From an uncultured Bacteroidales bacterium (GTDB lineage Bacteria > Bacteroidota > Bacteroidia > Bacteroidales > F082): a stretch of 64,000 nt of DNA. This document shows, in pieces, positions 43,985 to 52,271 of the stretch; the stretch's first letter is position 1; each line of letters opens with the position of its first letter. The position numbers were made by a program, and so were the translations under genes. The notes under the pieces were generated by a model that searched no databases, was not told the origin of the DNA, and saw nothing but the letters and a program-made list of their open reading frames with translations. The stretch is from the NCBI GenBank assembly GCA_946185535.1, contig CAMHJX010000004.1, positions 79,849 through 143,848 on the forward strand, read 5' to 3'.

Positions 43985-45190
43985 ATGGAAACCATAGAAT
44001 TACAGCCCCTTATTGACAACTATCACCGTAAGATTGCAAAAATAAGCCTTCGGTTCAAACGTTATCTATATGCTCAAATCAATTGGAATGCAAGAATCAT
44101 CGCCATCAAAGGGGCGCGTGGTGTTGGTAAGACAACTATGCTATTACAACATATTCTAGAGCATTACCAAGATATTGATCAGACGCTTTATGCTTCGCTT
44201 GATGACCTTTGGTTTACTACCCATTCATTGCTCGAACTTGTGGATTGGGCTGACCGTCATGGCATTTCCCGTCTATACCTCGACGAGGTCCATCGATACG
44301 ACAATTGGTCACAGACGCTGAAAAACATCTATGACAATTATCCCGACATGAGCATTGTCTATACCAGCAGCTCCATCTTGATGATGGACAATGCCAAAGT
44401 CGACCTGTCGCGCCGTCAAACCATATACATGCTCCATGGTCTTTCTTTTCGTGAGTTCCTAAATTATGAAGGTGTGCTTGACATAGCTCCTATCCCGCTT
44501 AAAGACCTTTTGCAGCACCATGTCCGTCATGCCATGAAGATAGTTCAAGAGATTAAGGTGACACCTTTGTTTGAAGATTATCTGGCTCATGGTTACTATC
44601 CTTTCTATCGCGAATCCGTTGAGGACTTTTTTGGCCGATTGCGCCAAACGGTCTCTGTGGTCATCGATACCGATTTGCCTGCTGTGGAAAACGTGTCGTT
44701 CGACACCATTCAGAAGACCAAGAAATTGCTCATGATCATCAGCGAGCGTGTGCCGTTTGAGCCAAACATGTCAGAGTTATGGAAACAGTTATCCACCAAC
44801 AACGATTTGGGATTGCGTATGCTTTATGCGCTCGACAAGGCACAAATATTGACGTTGTTGATTAATCAGACAAAGAGCTATAAATATCTCTGCAAACCCG
44901 AAAAGATTTTCCTGAACAACACGAACCTGATGCATGTCTTGTGTCCTCAAGTTGACAAAGGCAACGAGAGGGAGACGTTTTTCTATAGTCAGATGCGTGT
45001 TGCCAATGAAGTCAAGTTTCCAAAGCAAGGTGATTTCCTCATCAATGACAAGTACCTGTTCGAGGTTGGTGGCAAGAAAAAGAACTTCGACCAGATAGCG
45101 GATGTAGCTAACAGTTTCCTCGCTGTTGATGACACAGAAGTGGGTTATGGCAACCGCATTCCTTTGTGGATGTTTGGGATGGTTTATTGA
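43985..45190 (+). CDS. AAA_14/DUF4143-type ATPase
   Basis: 401 residues. Walker A is IKGARGVGKTTMLLQH and Walker B is ISRLYLDEVHRYDNW. The arrangement of an AAA_14 ATPase followed by a DUF4143-like domain (LSFREFLNYEG, EVPFEPNMSELWKQLSTNND-like, GDFLINDKYLFEVGGKKKNFDQI) fits COG1373. The last part resembles a degenerate nuclease fold. The role of this family is unknown; it is patchily distributed and behaves like an accessory gene. It is flanked by the operator array and a terminator, so it is a single-gene unit. Confidence 0.85.
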   Translation: METIELQPLIDNYHRKIAKISLRFKRYLYAQINWNARIIAIKGARGVGKTTMLLQHILEHYQDIDQTLYASLDDLWFTTHSLLELVDWADRHGISRLYLDEVHRYDNWSQTLKNIYDNYPDMSIVYTSSSILMMDNAKVDLSRRQTIYMLHGLSFREFLNYEGVLDIAPIPLKDLLQHHVRHAMKIVQEIKVTPLFEDYLAHGYYPFYRESVEDFFGRLRQTVSVVIDTDLPAVENVSFDTIQKTKKLLMIISERVPFEPNMSELWKQLSTNNDLGLRMLYALDKAQILTLLINQTKSYKYLCKPEKIFLNNTNLMHVLCPQVDKGNERETFFYSQMRVANEVKFPKQGDFLINDKYLFEVGGKKKNFDQIADVANSFLAVDDTEVGYGNRIPLWMFGMVY

Positions 45191-45208
45191 CTTTGTGCTG
45201 ATTTAATG

Positions 45209-45246
45209 AAAAAACGGTACGCCTCAATCGAAGCGCACCGATTTTT
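45209..45246. terminator. Bidirectional terminator
   Basis: CGGT-ACGC and GCG-CACCG arms (45215-45222 and 45232-45240) are flanked by A-rich and T-rich runs. It lies between convergent genes. Confidence 0.7.
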
Positions 45247-45264
45247 CATTCTTGTGCCGCGAAA

Positions 45265-46263
45265 TCACTCCAAATGCGTAAACTTCTTCGACACCCAGAG
45301 CGCATGGCCATGGAAGTCAATCTGGTAGAAATCGCCTTCTTCGCTGAGGTATAAAAACCTTTCGCCCACTTTGGGATGGCGATTGCTGCCATCATCCCAT
45401 TTGAAGGTGTCGGCGCTCGTTGAAGGTCCCAATCTCAAACGGAGTTCAGAGCCATCGATGACCACATAGACATCATCTTCTTCATATCCTCCTTCCTCGA
45501 ACCATTCCTCATCAGGTATCAAATACCTTTCTGCCGAATATTCATATTCAGGGTAGTATGCCTTGAAAATGGTGCTAAGTCCTTGGTAGAAAGGATCAAT
45601 GGTACCATCAGCCCAACGGCGCGCCCAAAAATGGAGGAAACGATAACTGATGTTGGAAAAGACATAGCTATCATCATCGAGCCTCAAGCGATTCAAATAA
45701 AAACCGGCATCATAATCATCAAATTCCCAGCCTTTTGTTTCGACCGATGTGTTGAAAATCCTTTCGCGTTCTTTTTGGCTATAGGTACCATCATAAAGTG
45801 CGTCGTGGATCACCATCATAATATGCATCTGACGGTATAAGTAGTTGTCGATGAGAGGCTTGCTCATCTTTACGAACTTTTTGTCGGATACCACTCTTTG
45901 TGCGAGACCGGCAAGATATTCAATGGCCTCTGGGTTGTAGTGTCCAAAAGTTGCCTCGTTATTGAGGTCCCATTGACCGTCATGATGCGGTCCCGAAACA
46001 TAAAGCGGGCAGGGAAGCATCTGTTGAAGTTCATTCAAGGAAATAAGCGAGGCAAGATGGCTTCCCGTGACGCGGATGCCACATTCTGGCCAATAGTCAT
46101 ACTCGTTAATTAAGGTGTGACGGGTCTTATCGAGGTTCATGGCAGCGTCCTTGAAACGCTGTGCAGTATTGTCGCCACCACTCATGAAGGCGCTGAATAC
46201 TAAAGCTGATGCGAAGACCACAATGGCCTTTCCCATTTTTGAAAAGAAAGAAAGTTTTTTCAT
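45265..46263 (-). CDS. Exported protein with C-terminal SH3-like domain
   Basis: 332 residues. The N-terminus is a signal peptide or membrane anchor (MGKAIVVFASALVFSAFMSG). The middle about 200 residues have no family I recognise. The last about 70 (YVVIDGSELRLRLGPSTSAD, FYQIDFHGHALWVSKKFTHL) look like a bacterial SH3-type domain, which often binds peptidoglycan. A cell-wall sensor or stress protein in the periplasm is possible. A -7 box TATTTTTG lies at 46286-46293 (minus). Confidence 0.65.
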   Translation of the reverse strand: MKKLSFFSKMGKAIVVFASALVFSAFMSGGDNTAQRFKDAAMNLDKTRHTLINEYDYWPECGIRVTGSHLASLISLNELQQMLPCPLYVSGPHHDGQWDLNNEATFGHYNPEAIEYLAGLAQRVVSDKKFVKMSKPLIDNYLYRQMHIMMVIHDALYDGTYSQKERERIFNTSVETKGWEFDDYDAGFYLNRLRLDDDSYVFSNISYRFLHFWARRWADGTIDPFYQGLSTIFKAYYPEYEYSAERYLIPDEEWFEEGGYEEDDVYVVIDGSELRLRLGPSTSADTFKWDDGSNRHPKVGERFLYLSEEGDFYQIDFHGHALWVSKKFTHLE

Positions 46264-46305
46264 GATAATGAGGTTTTGAATGCCTCAAAAATACAACTTT
46301 TTTTG

Positions 46306-47370
46306 TCAGCTAGCTGGATGTGTAGCAAATTCTTTTCCCTGCCAAGTGTTTCTCTCCTCCATTCGTTTCTCGATGCGGCTCAAAACCTCGTCATAGCGAA
46401 GCTTCATCCAAGGTTCACTGACAAGGTATCGCGGTGGCACCTCGCCAGCAAATCGCTCAATGACAATGTCAGGGTTGAGCCGTTCGGCAAAGTCGATGAC
46501 AAAATCAATGTATTCCTCAAGGTCAAAAAGATGGAAATGCTCGGGGTACTCAAGATATTCCTCAGCCATCGTGGTACCTTTGAAGATTTGCAGTTGGTGG
46601 AACTTGACCGTGGTCAAAGGCAGTTGTGAGATGATGTCGGCGGCATCGAGCATCATGGCTTTGGTTTCTCCAGGCAGGCCGAAAATGAAATGGGCCCCAC
46701 AGGGGATGCCGAAGTCAGCTGTCATGCGGATGGCGCGTTCTGCCGTGGCGAAGTCGTGCCCTCGGTTGACGCGTTTCAAGGTCTCGTCGTAAACGCTCTC
46801 CACACCGTATTCCAGCATGACATAATGCGATTTCTGTATCTCGTTGAGGTATTGCAAAAGTGGCTCGTCAACCAAATCTGGCCTTGTGCCAATGACAATA
46901 CCAATGATTTGTGGGGTCTCTTCGGCTTTTGAAACTATGTCATACCGAGACTCGCCGTGCATAGATACTCTCCCTCCTGTCGTCGGTCGGTATGACATGC
47001 ATGGCGAGGCGAGTGTATCTATGGCCTCAAAAGCCTCTGCATAAATCCTTTTCAACTCCTCCAACGGCTTATAAGTATTCGAAAATGGTTGAAAATAAGC
47101 CAAATACTTATTTGCCCGACGATACCGCCTTTGGTGGAACTCTATACCTTCCTCGATCTGCTGCTTGATGGACTTCTCTGGCCGACAATACGACGGGTTG
47201 AAAGCCTCGTTACTGCAAAAAGAACAGCCACCCGTGCTGATTTTGCCATCGCGATTGGGACAGCTGAAGCCCGCATCGATGCTGATTTTCTGCACACGCC
47301 CGCCGAACTGCTTCGTGAAGTAGTTGCTGTAGCTGTTGAAACGCCGGTTGTCGCCCCAAGGAAATAGCAT
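46306..47370 (-). CDS. TIGR01212/YhcC family radical SAM protein with inserted repeat
   Basis: 354 residues. The radical SAM motif is AGFSCPNRDGKISTGGCSFC (Cys spacing as in YhcC). Other conserved parts are LEYGVESVYDETLKRVNRGH and HFIFGLPGETKAMM. Residues about 114-151 (LASPCMSYRPTTGGRVSMHG...) do not fit the family, where a short helix leads directly to IGTRPD. They are coded by a palindromic repeat. The family acts on tRNA or another RNA; the exact reaction is not settled. The insertion may sit in a surface loop. Confidence 0.85.
   Translation of the reverse strand: MLFPWGDNRRFNSYSNYFTKQFGGRVQKISIDAGFSCPNRDGKISTGGCSFCSNEAFNPSYCRPEKSIKQQIEEGIEFHQRRYRRANKYLAYFQPFSNTYKPLEELKRIYAEAFEAIDTLASPCMSYRPTTGGRVSMHGESRYDIVSKAEETPQIIGIVIGTRPDLVDEPLLQYLNEIQKSHYVMLEYGVESVYDETLKRVNRGHDFATAERAIRMTADFGIPCGAHFIFGLPGETKAMMLDAADIISQLPLTTVKFHQLQIFKGTTMAEEYLEYPEHFHLFDLEEYIDFVIDFAERLNPDIVIERFAGEVPPRYLVSEPWMKLRYDEVLSRIEKRMEERNTWQGKEFATHPAS
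46915..47030. repeat. Palindromic repeat inserted in the TIGR01212 gene
   Basis: Perfect 12-bp arms ATGTCATACCGA (46937-46948) and TCGGTATGACAT (46987-46998) enclose about 38 nt. Copies of ATAGATACTC and GAGTGTATCTAT form a second inverted set at the sides. The frame stays open through the whole element. Confidence 0.7.
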
Positions 47371-47384
47371 GGTCTCTTTTTTTT

Positions 47385-47523
47385 GTCACAAAACCTACAA
47401 AACTGTCAAAACTTATCGGGTGAGGCGGCTTCGCAACCGCGTCGCCGCCGGAAAGCCGCCGGTTGGCGTGCTTTTCTTTGCCTAAACAAGAATTGTGTTT
47501 TGTAGGTTTTGCATGTTTTGTGA
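47385..47523. repeat. Octamer repeat arms around a GC-rich palindrome
   Basis: The left arm, TCACAAAACCTACAAAAC and similar units (47385-47411), is complementary to the right arm with GTTTTGTAGGTTTTG (47496-47523). The middle is GC-rich and self-complementary (GCCGCCGG/CCGCCGG). It fills the gap between the TIGR01212 and diheme peroxidase genes. A related array overlaps the purN stop (60537-60564). Confidence 0.65.
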
Positions 47524-47526
47524 TAA

Positions 47527-48588
47527 TTATTTGTTTGGGTTATCGTAGTTTGGGTTATTCAAAAAAGTTTCATCTGTCAAGGTGCTCAAAAACGCCTTCA
47601 GTTGTGCTTTCTCCAAATCGGTGAGTTGCACACCACCATCCATCACATGGTGCATCAGCGGGTTGATGTTTTCGGAGTCTTTCACGCCTTCGCTGTAGAA
47701 GTCGATGACTTCGTCCAAAGTGGTGAAGCGTCCATCATGCATATAGGGTGCCGAAACGGCAATGTTGCGCAGGGTGGGGGCTTTGTAGGCGCCACGGTCC
47801 CAATGGCTTCCCGTGACGGCGGAGCGGTCTTCGGGATCGTTAAACTCGTCGTCCAAGCCATTGTTATAGAACAGGTTGGTGGTCATCAAGGCCAGCCCTC
47901 CACCACCATGGCAGTGGAAGCAGTCGGCGCCTTCTTCGGTGCAAAACAACTCGTAGCCAGCCAACTCATCTTCGGTAAGCTCTTCTTCGCCAAGTAGGTA
48001 GCGGTCGAATTTGCTGTCGGCAGAGACCAAACTCCGCACAAATTGGGCTATGGCTTTTTCGACATGGACAAAGGTGATCTCATGGCTGCCAAAGGCTTTC
48101 TCGAACAAATCGGGATAGTCATCGGTCTTTTGCAGGTATTTTACTACCTGGTTGGTGTCCGCATTGATTTCCACGGGACTCGTGACTGCCGCCAAAACCA
48201 TATCCTCTAAAGTGGCTACGCCTCCATTCCAGCCCAAACCCGTGCGGTTCCAAGCTAAGTTAATCAAGGGCAGCATGGCGTGATGGGTGTTGGTCGGAGC
48301 GCCGTATTCAAAGTTGTGTTCTTGATGGTGGCAGGAGGAACAGCTGCGGATGCCATCCGTTCCGTCGCGACCCGAAAGACGCGGGTCATAAAACAGCTTT
48401 CTGCCCAACGCCACGCCTTCCTCGGTCATAGGATTGTCGGCAGGGATGTTGTTTTTCGTAGGGAAATAGGATGGCTGTGTGAGTTCATAAGGCGTTGGGG
48501 TATAATGGTTTTGCTCGGGTTTACAGGCCGACATAATCAATAGAAGCCCCATTGCCAATTTGCATATTTTTTTCATCCTTCTCGCCAT
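47527..48588 (-). CDS. Diheme cytochrome c peroxidase-like (MauG/MbnH type)
   Basis: 353 residues. A lipoprotein signal (LLLIMSACKPEQ, lipidated Cys at 22) is followed by two heme c motifs, CSSCHHQ and CFHCHGG, with axial Met/His candidates in TLRNIAVSAPYMHDGRF. The length fits the CcpA/MauG family. It starts 14 nt after the MbnP-like gene, so the pair is co-transcribed. In methanobactin loci the homologous MbnH oxidises a Trp of MbnP; here the pair exists without methanobactin genes, so a copper or oxidative stress role in the periplasm is inferred. Confidence 0.85.
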   Translation of the reverse strand: MARRMKKICKLAMGLLLIMSACKPEQNHYTPTPYELTQPSYFPTKNNIPADNPMTEEGVALGRKLFYDPRLSGRDGTDGIRSCSSCHHQEHNFEYGAPTNTHHAMLPLINLAWNRTGLGWNGGVATLEDMVLAAVTSPVEINADTNQVVKYLQKTDDYPDLFEKAFGSHEITFVHVEKAIAQFVRSLVSADSKFDRYLLGEEELTEDELAGYELFCTEEGADCFHCHGGGGLALMTTNLFYNNGLDDEFNDPEDRSAVTGSHWDRGAYKAPTLRNIAVSAPYMHDGRFTTLDEVIDFYSEGVKDSENINPLMHHVMDGGVQLTDLEKAQLKAFLSTLTDETFLNNPNYDNPNK

Positions 48589-48598
48589 CTTTATCCCG

Positions 48599-48657
48599 AA
48601 TCTTAAATCTTAAATCTTAAATCTTGAATCTTAAATCTTGAATCTTTGAATTTCGAA
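48599..48657. repeat. Heptamer repeat at the mbnP-like 3' end
   Basis: Eight copies of TCTTAAA/TCTTGAA. The repeat overlaps the last codons of the mbnP-like gene and codes for its Lys/Phe/Asp tail (DSRFKIQDLRFKI). Confidence 0.7.
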
Positions 48658-49559
48658 TCCACAATTCTTTCTTTCACTTTTTCCCAATTCCAAAAATGTG
48701 GTTTGGGCGTTGCCATTTGCATCATATTTTTGATTTTTTCTGCAAGTTTATTATCTTTTTTCATGTCTATATTGTTTTCATTTTCAGTAGGTTTTCCGAT
48801 TCTAAACACATCCTTTCCGTTTCCGTTGAGCAATCGTTGCGCGGTTTGGTTCTGCATGATGTGGCTCCCGAATTCGTTGAAGTCGATGGTATGTGGATTG
48901 CGGAACCAGTTGTCGATAACCATGGTCAAGTCAAGTTGGTTTTCAGCGTTGGCTTTGACGGTGAAATCTATGGGCAACTCCACGATGAAATAGTTTTGGT
49001 AGAATTCAGTGCATTCTTCGTTCTGCCCGATGCCGAGATGGATGGCTAATGGGGCGAGACGGTCTTCTGAATTCAGGTATTTCCCGTTCAGTTTCATGTA
49101 GTGGTAGCCACCGCCCAGCATATCGGGCCAGAACATTTCAGACTCGGGCGAGTCATTGAAGAGGCCTGTTTGGTTATCGGTTTCATCAAGGCCAAAGGTG
49201 AAACGGAGCGCGGTGTAGTGGCCAATAGGCAGGGGCTGGGTATGCAATGTTTGCGATTCCGGGATGTTGGTGTCCATATAAAAAACACGGTTGATGCCTG
49301 CTGTGTCAAGGAGATTGCGTTGAAGGAGCGGAGTCCAATTGCCTGCTTCGTTTTGCAGTTCCAAGTTGGAGAGGAACCATTGGACCTCAGTAACGAGGAA
49401 GGTATTGCCCGCTTCGTTGACATAGCGTAAAGTGTCAGTGACCAACGGCATATTATTGATTTCATAGCCGATGTTAATGTCGATTTCGGCCTTTTCGTTG
49501 CGCTTCGAGCAGGCTGTAGCCAGCAGGGCAAACAAAAATACCACTATTCTGGTTTTCAT
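48603..49559 (-). CDS. MbnP-like lipoprotein
   Basis: 318 residues. The lipoprotein signal is VVFLFALLATACSKRN (Cys 17). The body fits the MbnP family: LRYVNEAGNTFLVTEVQWFL, EMFWPDMLGGGYHYMKLNG, HLGIGQ and IDFNEFGSHIMQNQTAQRLL. MbnP binds copper through a modified Trp after MbnH acts on it. Upstream in-frame codons to 50195 are not used, since a clear lipoprotein start is at 49559. The last about 50 residues (KKDNKLAEKIKNMMQM ...) exceed the family and the final part is coded by a heptamer repeat. Confidence 0.85.
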   Translation of the reverse strand: MKTRIVVFLFALLATACSKRNEKAEIDINIGYEINNMPLVTDTLRYVNEAGNTFLVTEVQWFLSNLELQNEAGNWTPLLQRNLLDTAGINRVFYMDTNIPESQTLHTQPLPIGHYTALRFTFGLDETDNQTGLFNDSPESEMFWPDMLGGGYHYMKLNGKYLNSEDRLAPLAIHLGIGQNEECTEFYQNYFIVELPIDFTVKANAENQLDLTMVIDNWFRNPHTIDFNEFGSHIMQNQTAQRLLNGNGKDVFRIGKPTENENNIDMKKDNKLAEKIKNMMQMATPKPHFWNWEKVKERIVDSKFKDSRFKIQDLRFKI

Positions 49560-49639
49560 CTCCAATGATTTTAACTCACTTCGTGTCGTTGAATCTTCGA
49601 TTTCGGATGCGAAATTACAAAAAATCTGCCAAAATTGTG

Positions 49640-49647
49640 TATTTTTG
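49640..49647 (+). promoter_or_regulatory. -7 box of the Smr-domain gene
   Basis: TATTTTTG followed by CAC, 21 nt before the ATG at 49668. It excludes the longer in-frame reading from 49635. Confidence 0.6.
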
Positions 49648-49667
49648 CACCTCAAAACCGAAATACA

Positions 49668-50756
49668 ATGGCAGAATTCAAAATTGGCGATAAAGTGAAC
49701 TTCCTTAGCACCGTCGGTGGAGGCAAGGTCACAAAAATCATAGACTCCCGTATGGTGATGGTCGAGGTGGAAGACGGCTTCGAAATTCCTACTTTGATTA
49801 CGGATTTGGTACTCGATTATCGTTCCATGCCTGCCCCAAGCAAACAACAACAGACGGTTGAAAAAGTGCAGAAAGAGGTTCGGGGACAGGAACTTCTGAA
49901 GCAACAGCAGGCCGAAGAAGCAAGAAAGGGTGGTCTGCGTCGCTTTGCAAAAGAGGCTGAAAAGGAAGGTGTGTATATGGCTTTCGTGCCACATGAGCAG
50001 CAATGGCTCCTCACGGGACCGCTCGATGTAGTACTTGTCAACCACACGCCTTACGAGATGCTCTACACCTTCACCATCAAGGAGGAGGACAAGTTCGCCA
50101 ATGTGGACTTCGGCCAGGTGGACAAATACGAGAAAATTGTCATTGAGACCATCTCGCGCGACGACCTCGAGTATTGGCTCAACGGTGTTGTACAAGCCAT
50201 ATTGACTGCGGAAACTTCTGATTGTGTGCTGCTTCCGCTGAATGCGCCATTCTCGCTGCGTCCCGGGCGGTTCTATAAGGAAGGCAGCTATCTTCCTTCG
50301 GGCATATTAGGCGAGAAATCGGTGATGATTTGCCTCTCCGAGCTCATTGCTCTAAGGCACGGTGACAGCGATTTTACTAAGATTTTGAAGGAAGGTGTTG
50401 GCGCTCAAGCTCCCGCGAAGAATCTGGTGAAGCAAGAAGCACCCATCGACAAGCATAGGGTGGCTCCTGGTGAGGCTATTGTTGATTTGCACATTGGTGA
50501 GTTGGTCGACAACATTTTGGGAATGTCGAGTCACGATATGTTCAAGATACAGACCGACTACTTCAAGAAAATGCTTGACAGTGCCATTGCTGCCGAATAC
50601 ACCAAGGTGACCTTTATTCATGGTGTAGGCAATGGCGTGCTGAAAAACGCCATCATCGAGGAATTGAAAAACTACAAAAACACCGAGAACCGCATGGCCA
50701 GCATTGCCAAATTCGGCGTAGGTGCCATCGATGTCATCATATCTGAAAAGAAATGA
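49668..50756 (+). CDS. DUF2027 and Smr domain protein
   Basis: 362 residues. The N-terminal about 60 residues (EFKIGDKVNFLSTVGGGKVTKI) form a KOW-like barrel of the DUF2027 type. The middle is a charged helical part and a beta domain. The C-terminal Smr domain has the motifs DLHIGELV and HGVGNGVLK. Smr domains cut or bind branched DNA or stalled-ribosome mRNA. This Bacteroidota arrangement is conserved, but its target is not settled. Its stop codon overlaps the ATG of the next lipoprotein gene (ATGA). Confidence 0.88.
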   Translation: MAEFKIGDKVNFLSTVGGGKVTKIIDSRMVMVEVEDGFEIPTLITDLVLDYRSMPAPSKQQQTVEKVQKEVRGQELLKQQQAEEARKGGLRRFAKEAEKEGVYMAFVPHEQQWLLTGPLDVVLVNHTPYEMLYTFTIKEEDKFANVDFGQVDKYEKIVIETISRDDLEYWLNGVVQAILTAETSDCVLLPLNAPFSLRPGRFYKEGSYLPSGILGEKSVMICLSELIALRHGDSDFTKILKEGVGAQAPAKNLVKQEAPIDKHRVAPGEAIVDLHIGELVDNILGMSSHDMFKIQTDYFKKMLDSAIAAEYTKVTFIHGVGNGVLKNAIIEELKNYKNTENRMASIAKFGVGAIDVIISEKK

Positions 50757-51121
50757 GAAAGTCCTTAGTAATAGGATTAGTGTCGCTGGTACTTGCTTCC
50801 TGCGCGCCCAAGGATGATCCTTTCTTTGGGCGCTGGACGGTAGACAAGGTGAATGTCGATTTTGATGCTGACTGGGCAACGCCTGAGATGGTGCGACAAT
50901 TTGGCTCGATGGAAAAGGACAATGTTGTCATGATCAGCAATGATTCCGTGTTGACATTGGTCATGGACGGCGATACAATGCAAGGCAAGTGCTCATTGCA
51001 GGGTACCCGTATTATGGTTGACGGTGAGCCTTGGGGTTGGTTTGAGGAGGGTATAATAAAAACAGAGACCTCCACGCCAATGGGCAATGTGAAGACCTCT
51101 TATGTAAAATCCAATCAGTGA
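50753..51121 (+). CDS. Small lipoprotein, unknown
   Basis: 122 residues. The signal LVSLVLASCAPKDD gives a lipidated Cys near 17. The mature part (FFGRWTVDKVNVDF, LTLVMDGDTMQGKCSLQG) looks like a small lipocalin-like barrel of the type seen in Bacteroidota lipoproteins. It is translationally coupled to the Smr gene. Its stop codon overlaps the 3' end of tRNA-Arg on the opposite strand. Confidence 0.75.
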   Translation: MRKSLVIGLVSLVLASCAPKDDPFFGRWTVDKVNVDFDADWATPEMVRQFGSMEKDNVVMISNDSVLTLVMDGDTMQGKCSLQGTRIMVDGEPWGWFEEGIIKTETSTPMGNVKTSYVKSNQ

Positions 51122-51190
51122 ACCCGCAGGGAATCGAACCCTGAGCTAAGGAACCGGAATCCTTTATTTTATCCATTAAACTACGGGTCC
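51119..51190 (-). tRNA. tRNA-Arg (CCG)
   Basis: On the minus strand the acceptor GGACCCG pairs with CGGGTTC. The anticodon arm is AAGGA-TTCCGGT-TCCTT with anticodon CCG, and the T arm CAGGG-TTCGATT-CCCTG is complete. The discriminator base is A and CCA is not encoded. The length is 72 nt. Its 3' end overlaps the stop codon of the lipoprotein gene on the opposite strand. A -7 box TACCTTTG (51203-51210, minus) lies 13 nt upstream. Confidence 0.93.
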
Positions 51191-51202
51191 TATTTTGGAC
51201 TG

Positions 51203-51238
51203 CAAAGGTAGTAAGATTTTGGAAATTTCGTACCTTTG
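51203..51238. promoter_or_regulatory. Divergent promoters, tRNA-Arg and second yitT
   Basis: TACCTTTG is present on the minus strand at 51203-51210 (for tRNA-Arg) and on the plus strand at 51231-51238 (for yitT at 51295). The -33 elements are weak. Confidence 0.6.
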
Positions 51239-51294
51239 CCGCTTCAAAAAGCATATTTTTTAATGTAAATAATTGGATATAAATTGTTTAAGAC

Positions 51295-52239
51295 ATGAAA
51301 AGTGGAAAACTGAAACAAGAAATTCTGGCCTATTTCTATTTGATTTTAGGATCGGCTCTTTTTGCTGTCGGCGATGTGATGTTCGTGAATCCCTATCACT
51401 TGGCTCCTGGAGGCGTTTACGGTCTTGCCAACGTGTTCAACGCCTTATGGGGGTGGAAGATTTCCGTGTCCGGCATTTGCATGGACATACCTTTGCTGAT
51501 TATCGGCACGATTATCTTGGGACCTAAATTCGGCATTAAGACCATTATCTCGGTGATCTTGATCCCCGTGTTTACTTATGTCCTTGAGACTTTCTGGGGC
51601 TATGCGCCTGTGATTCATGGTGGTGCAGTGGCGGCCGATACCCAGTCAGCACTCTATTACATCGCTAAGGACGGCTCACAGAGTTGGTTCATGCCTGATA
51701 TGTTCTTGAACACCGTGGTTTCGGGCCTTATCTATGGTGTGGCTATCGGTGTCATCTTCCGTTCGGGTGCCACTTCGGGCGGTTCCGACATCATTTCCAT
51801 GATTATTCACAAATACACAAAAATCAGCCTTGGAACACTGGTGCTTATTGTCGATAGCATCATCTCTCTGACCACGCTGCTTGCCTTTGAAGATTTCCGT
51901 TTGCCCATTTATTCCATCATCCTTATCTTCATCGAGAGCAAGATTATCGACTTGGTGGTGGAAGGCGTAAAGAGCTACAAGACAGCTTTTATCGTTACGG
52001 ATAAGATTGAAGAGGTGCGCAACTTCATCATCAATAATTTGGACCGCAGCGGTACCGTTTTCGCGGGTAGTGGCCTCTATCAAGGTGCTGAGCGCAAGAT
52101 GATTTATGTCACCCTCAACCGTTCAGACTTGGTGAAATTGAAAGCCAACCTTCGTTTCCTCGACCCGAATGCTTTCGTCAATGTGATTGAAAGCAGCGAA
52201 ATCATGGGTAACGGCTTTAAGGCTTTGCCTACTGAATAA
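51295..52239 (+). CDS. YitT family membrane protein, second copy
   Basis: 314 residues. There are six hydrophobic segments up to about 210 (ILGSALFAVGDVMFVNPYHL, FRSGATSGGSDIISMIIHKY), then a DUF2179 domain (TAFIVTDKIEEVRNFIINNL, SGTVFAGSGLYQGAERKMIY). It is related to the first YitT (10177-11169) but clearly diverged. The substrate is unknown. It is followed after 32 nt by a lipoprotein gene and is probably in operon with it. Confidence 0.88.
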   Translation: MKSGKLKQEILAYFYLILGSALFAVGDVMFVNPYHLAPGGVYGLANVFNALWGWKISVSGICMDIPLLIIGTIILGPKFGIKTIISVILIPVFTYVLETFWGYAPVIHGGAVAADTQSALYYIAKDGSQSWFMPDMFLNTVVSGLIYGVAIGVIFRSGATSGGSDIISMIIHKYTKISLGTLVLIVDSIISLTTLLAFEDFRLPIYSIILIFIESKIIDLVVEGVKSYKTAFIVTDKIEEVRNFIINNLDRSGTVFAGSGLYQGAERKMIYVTLNRSDLVKLKANLRFLDPNAFVNVIESSEIMGNGFKALPTE

Positions 52240-52271
52240 TGAATTATTAGGTTGTTAAAGTTCAATTTGAT

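Noticed and set aside
49560-50195. A 530-residue reading of the MbnP-like gene extending upstream
   Set aside because: The extra 212 residues have no family pattern and run antisense to the Smr gene, while a clear lipoprotein start lies at 49559.
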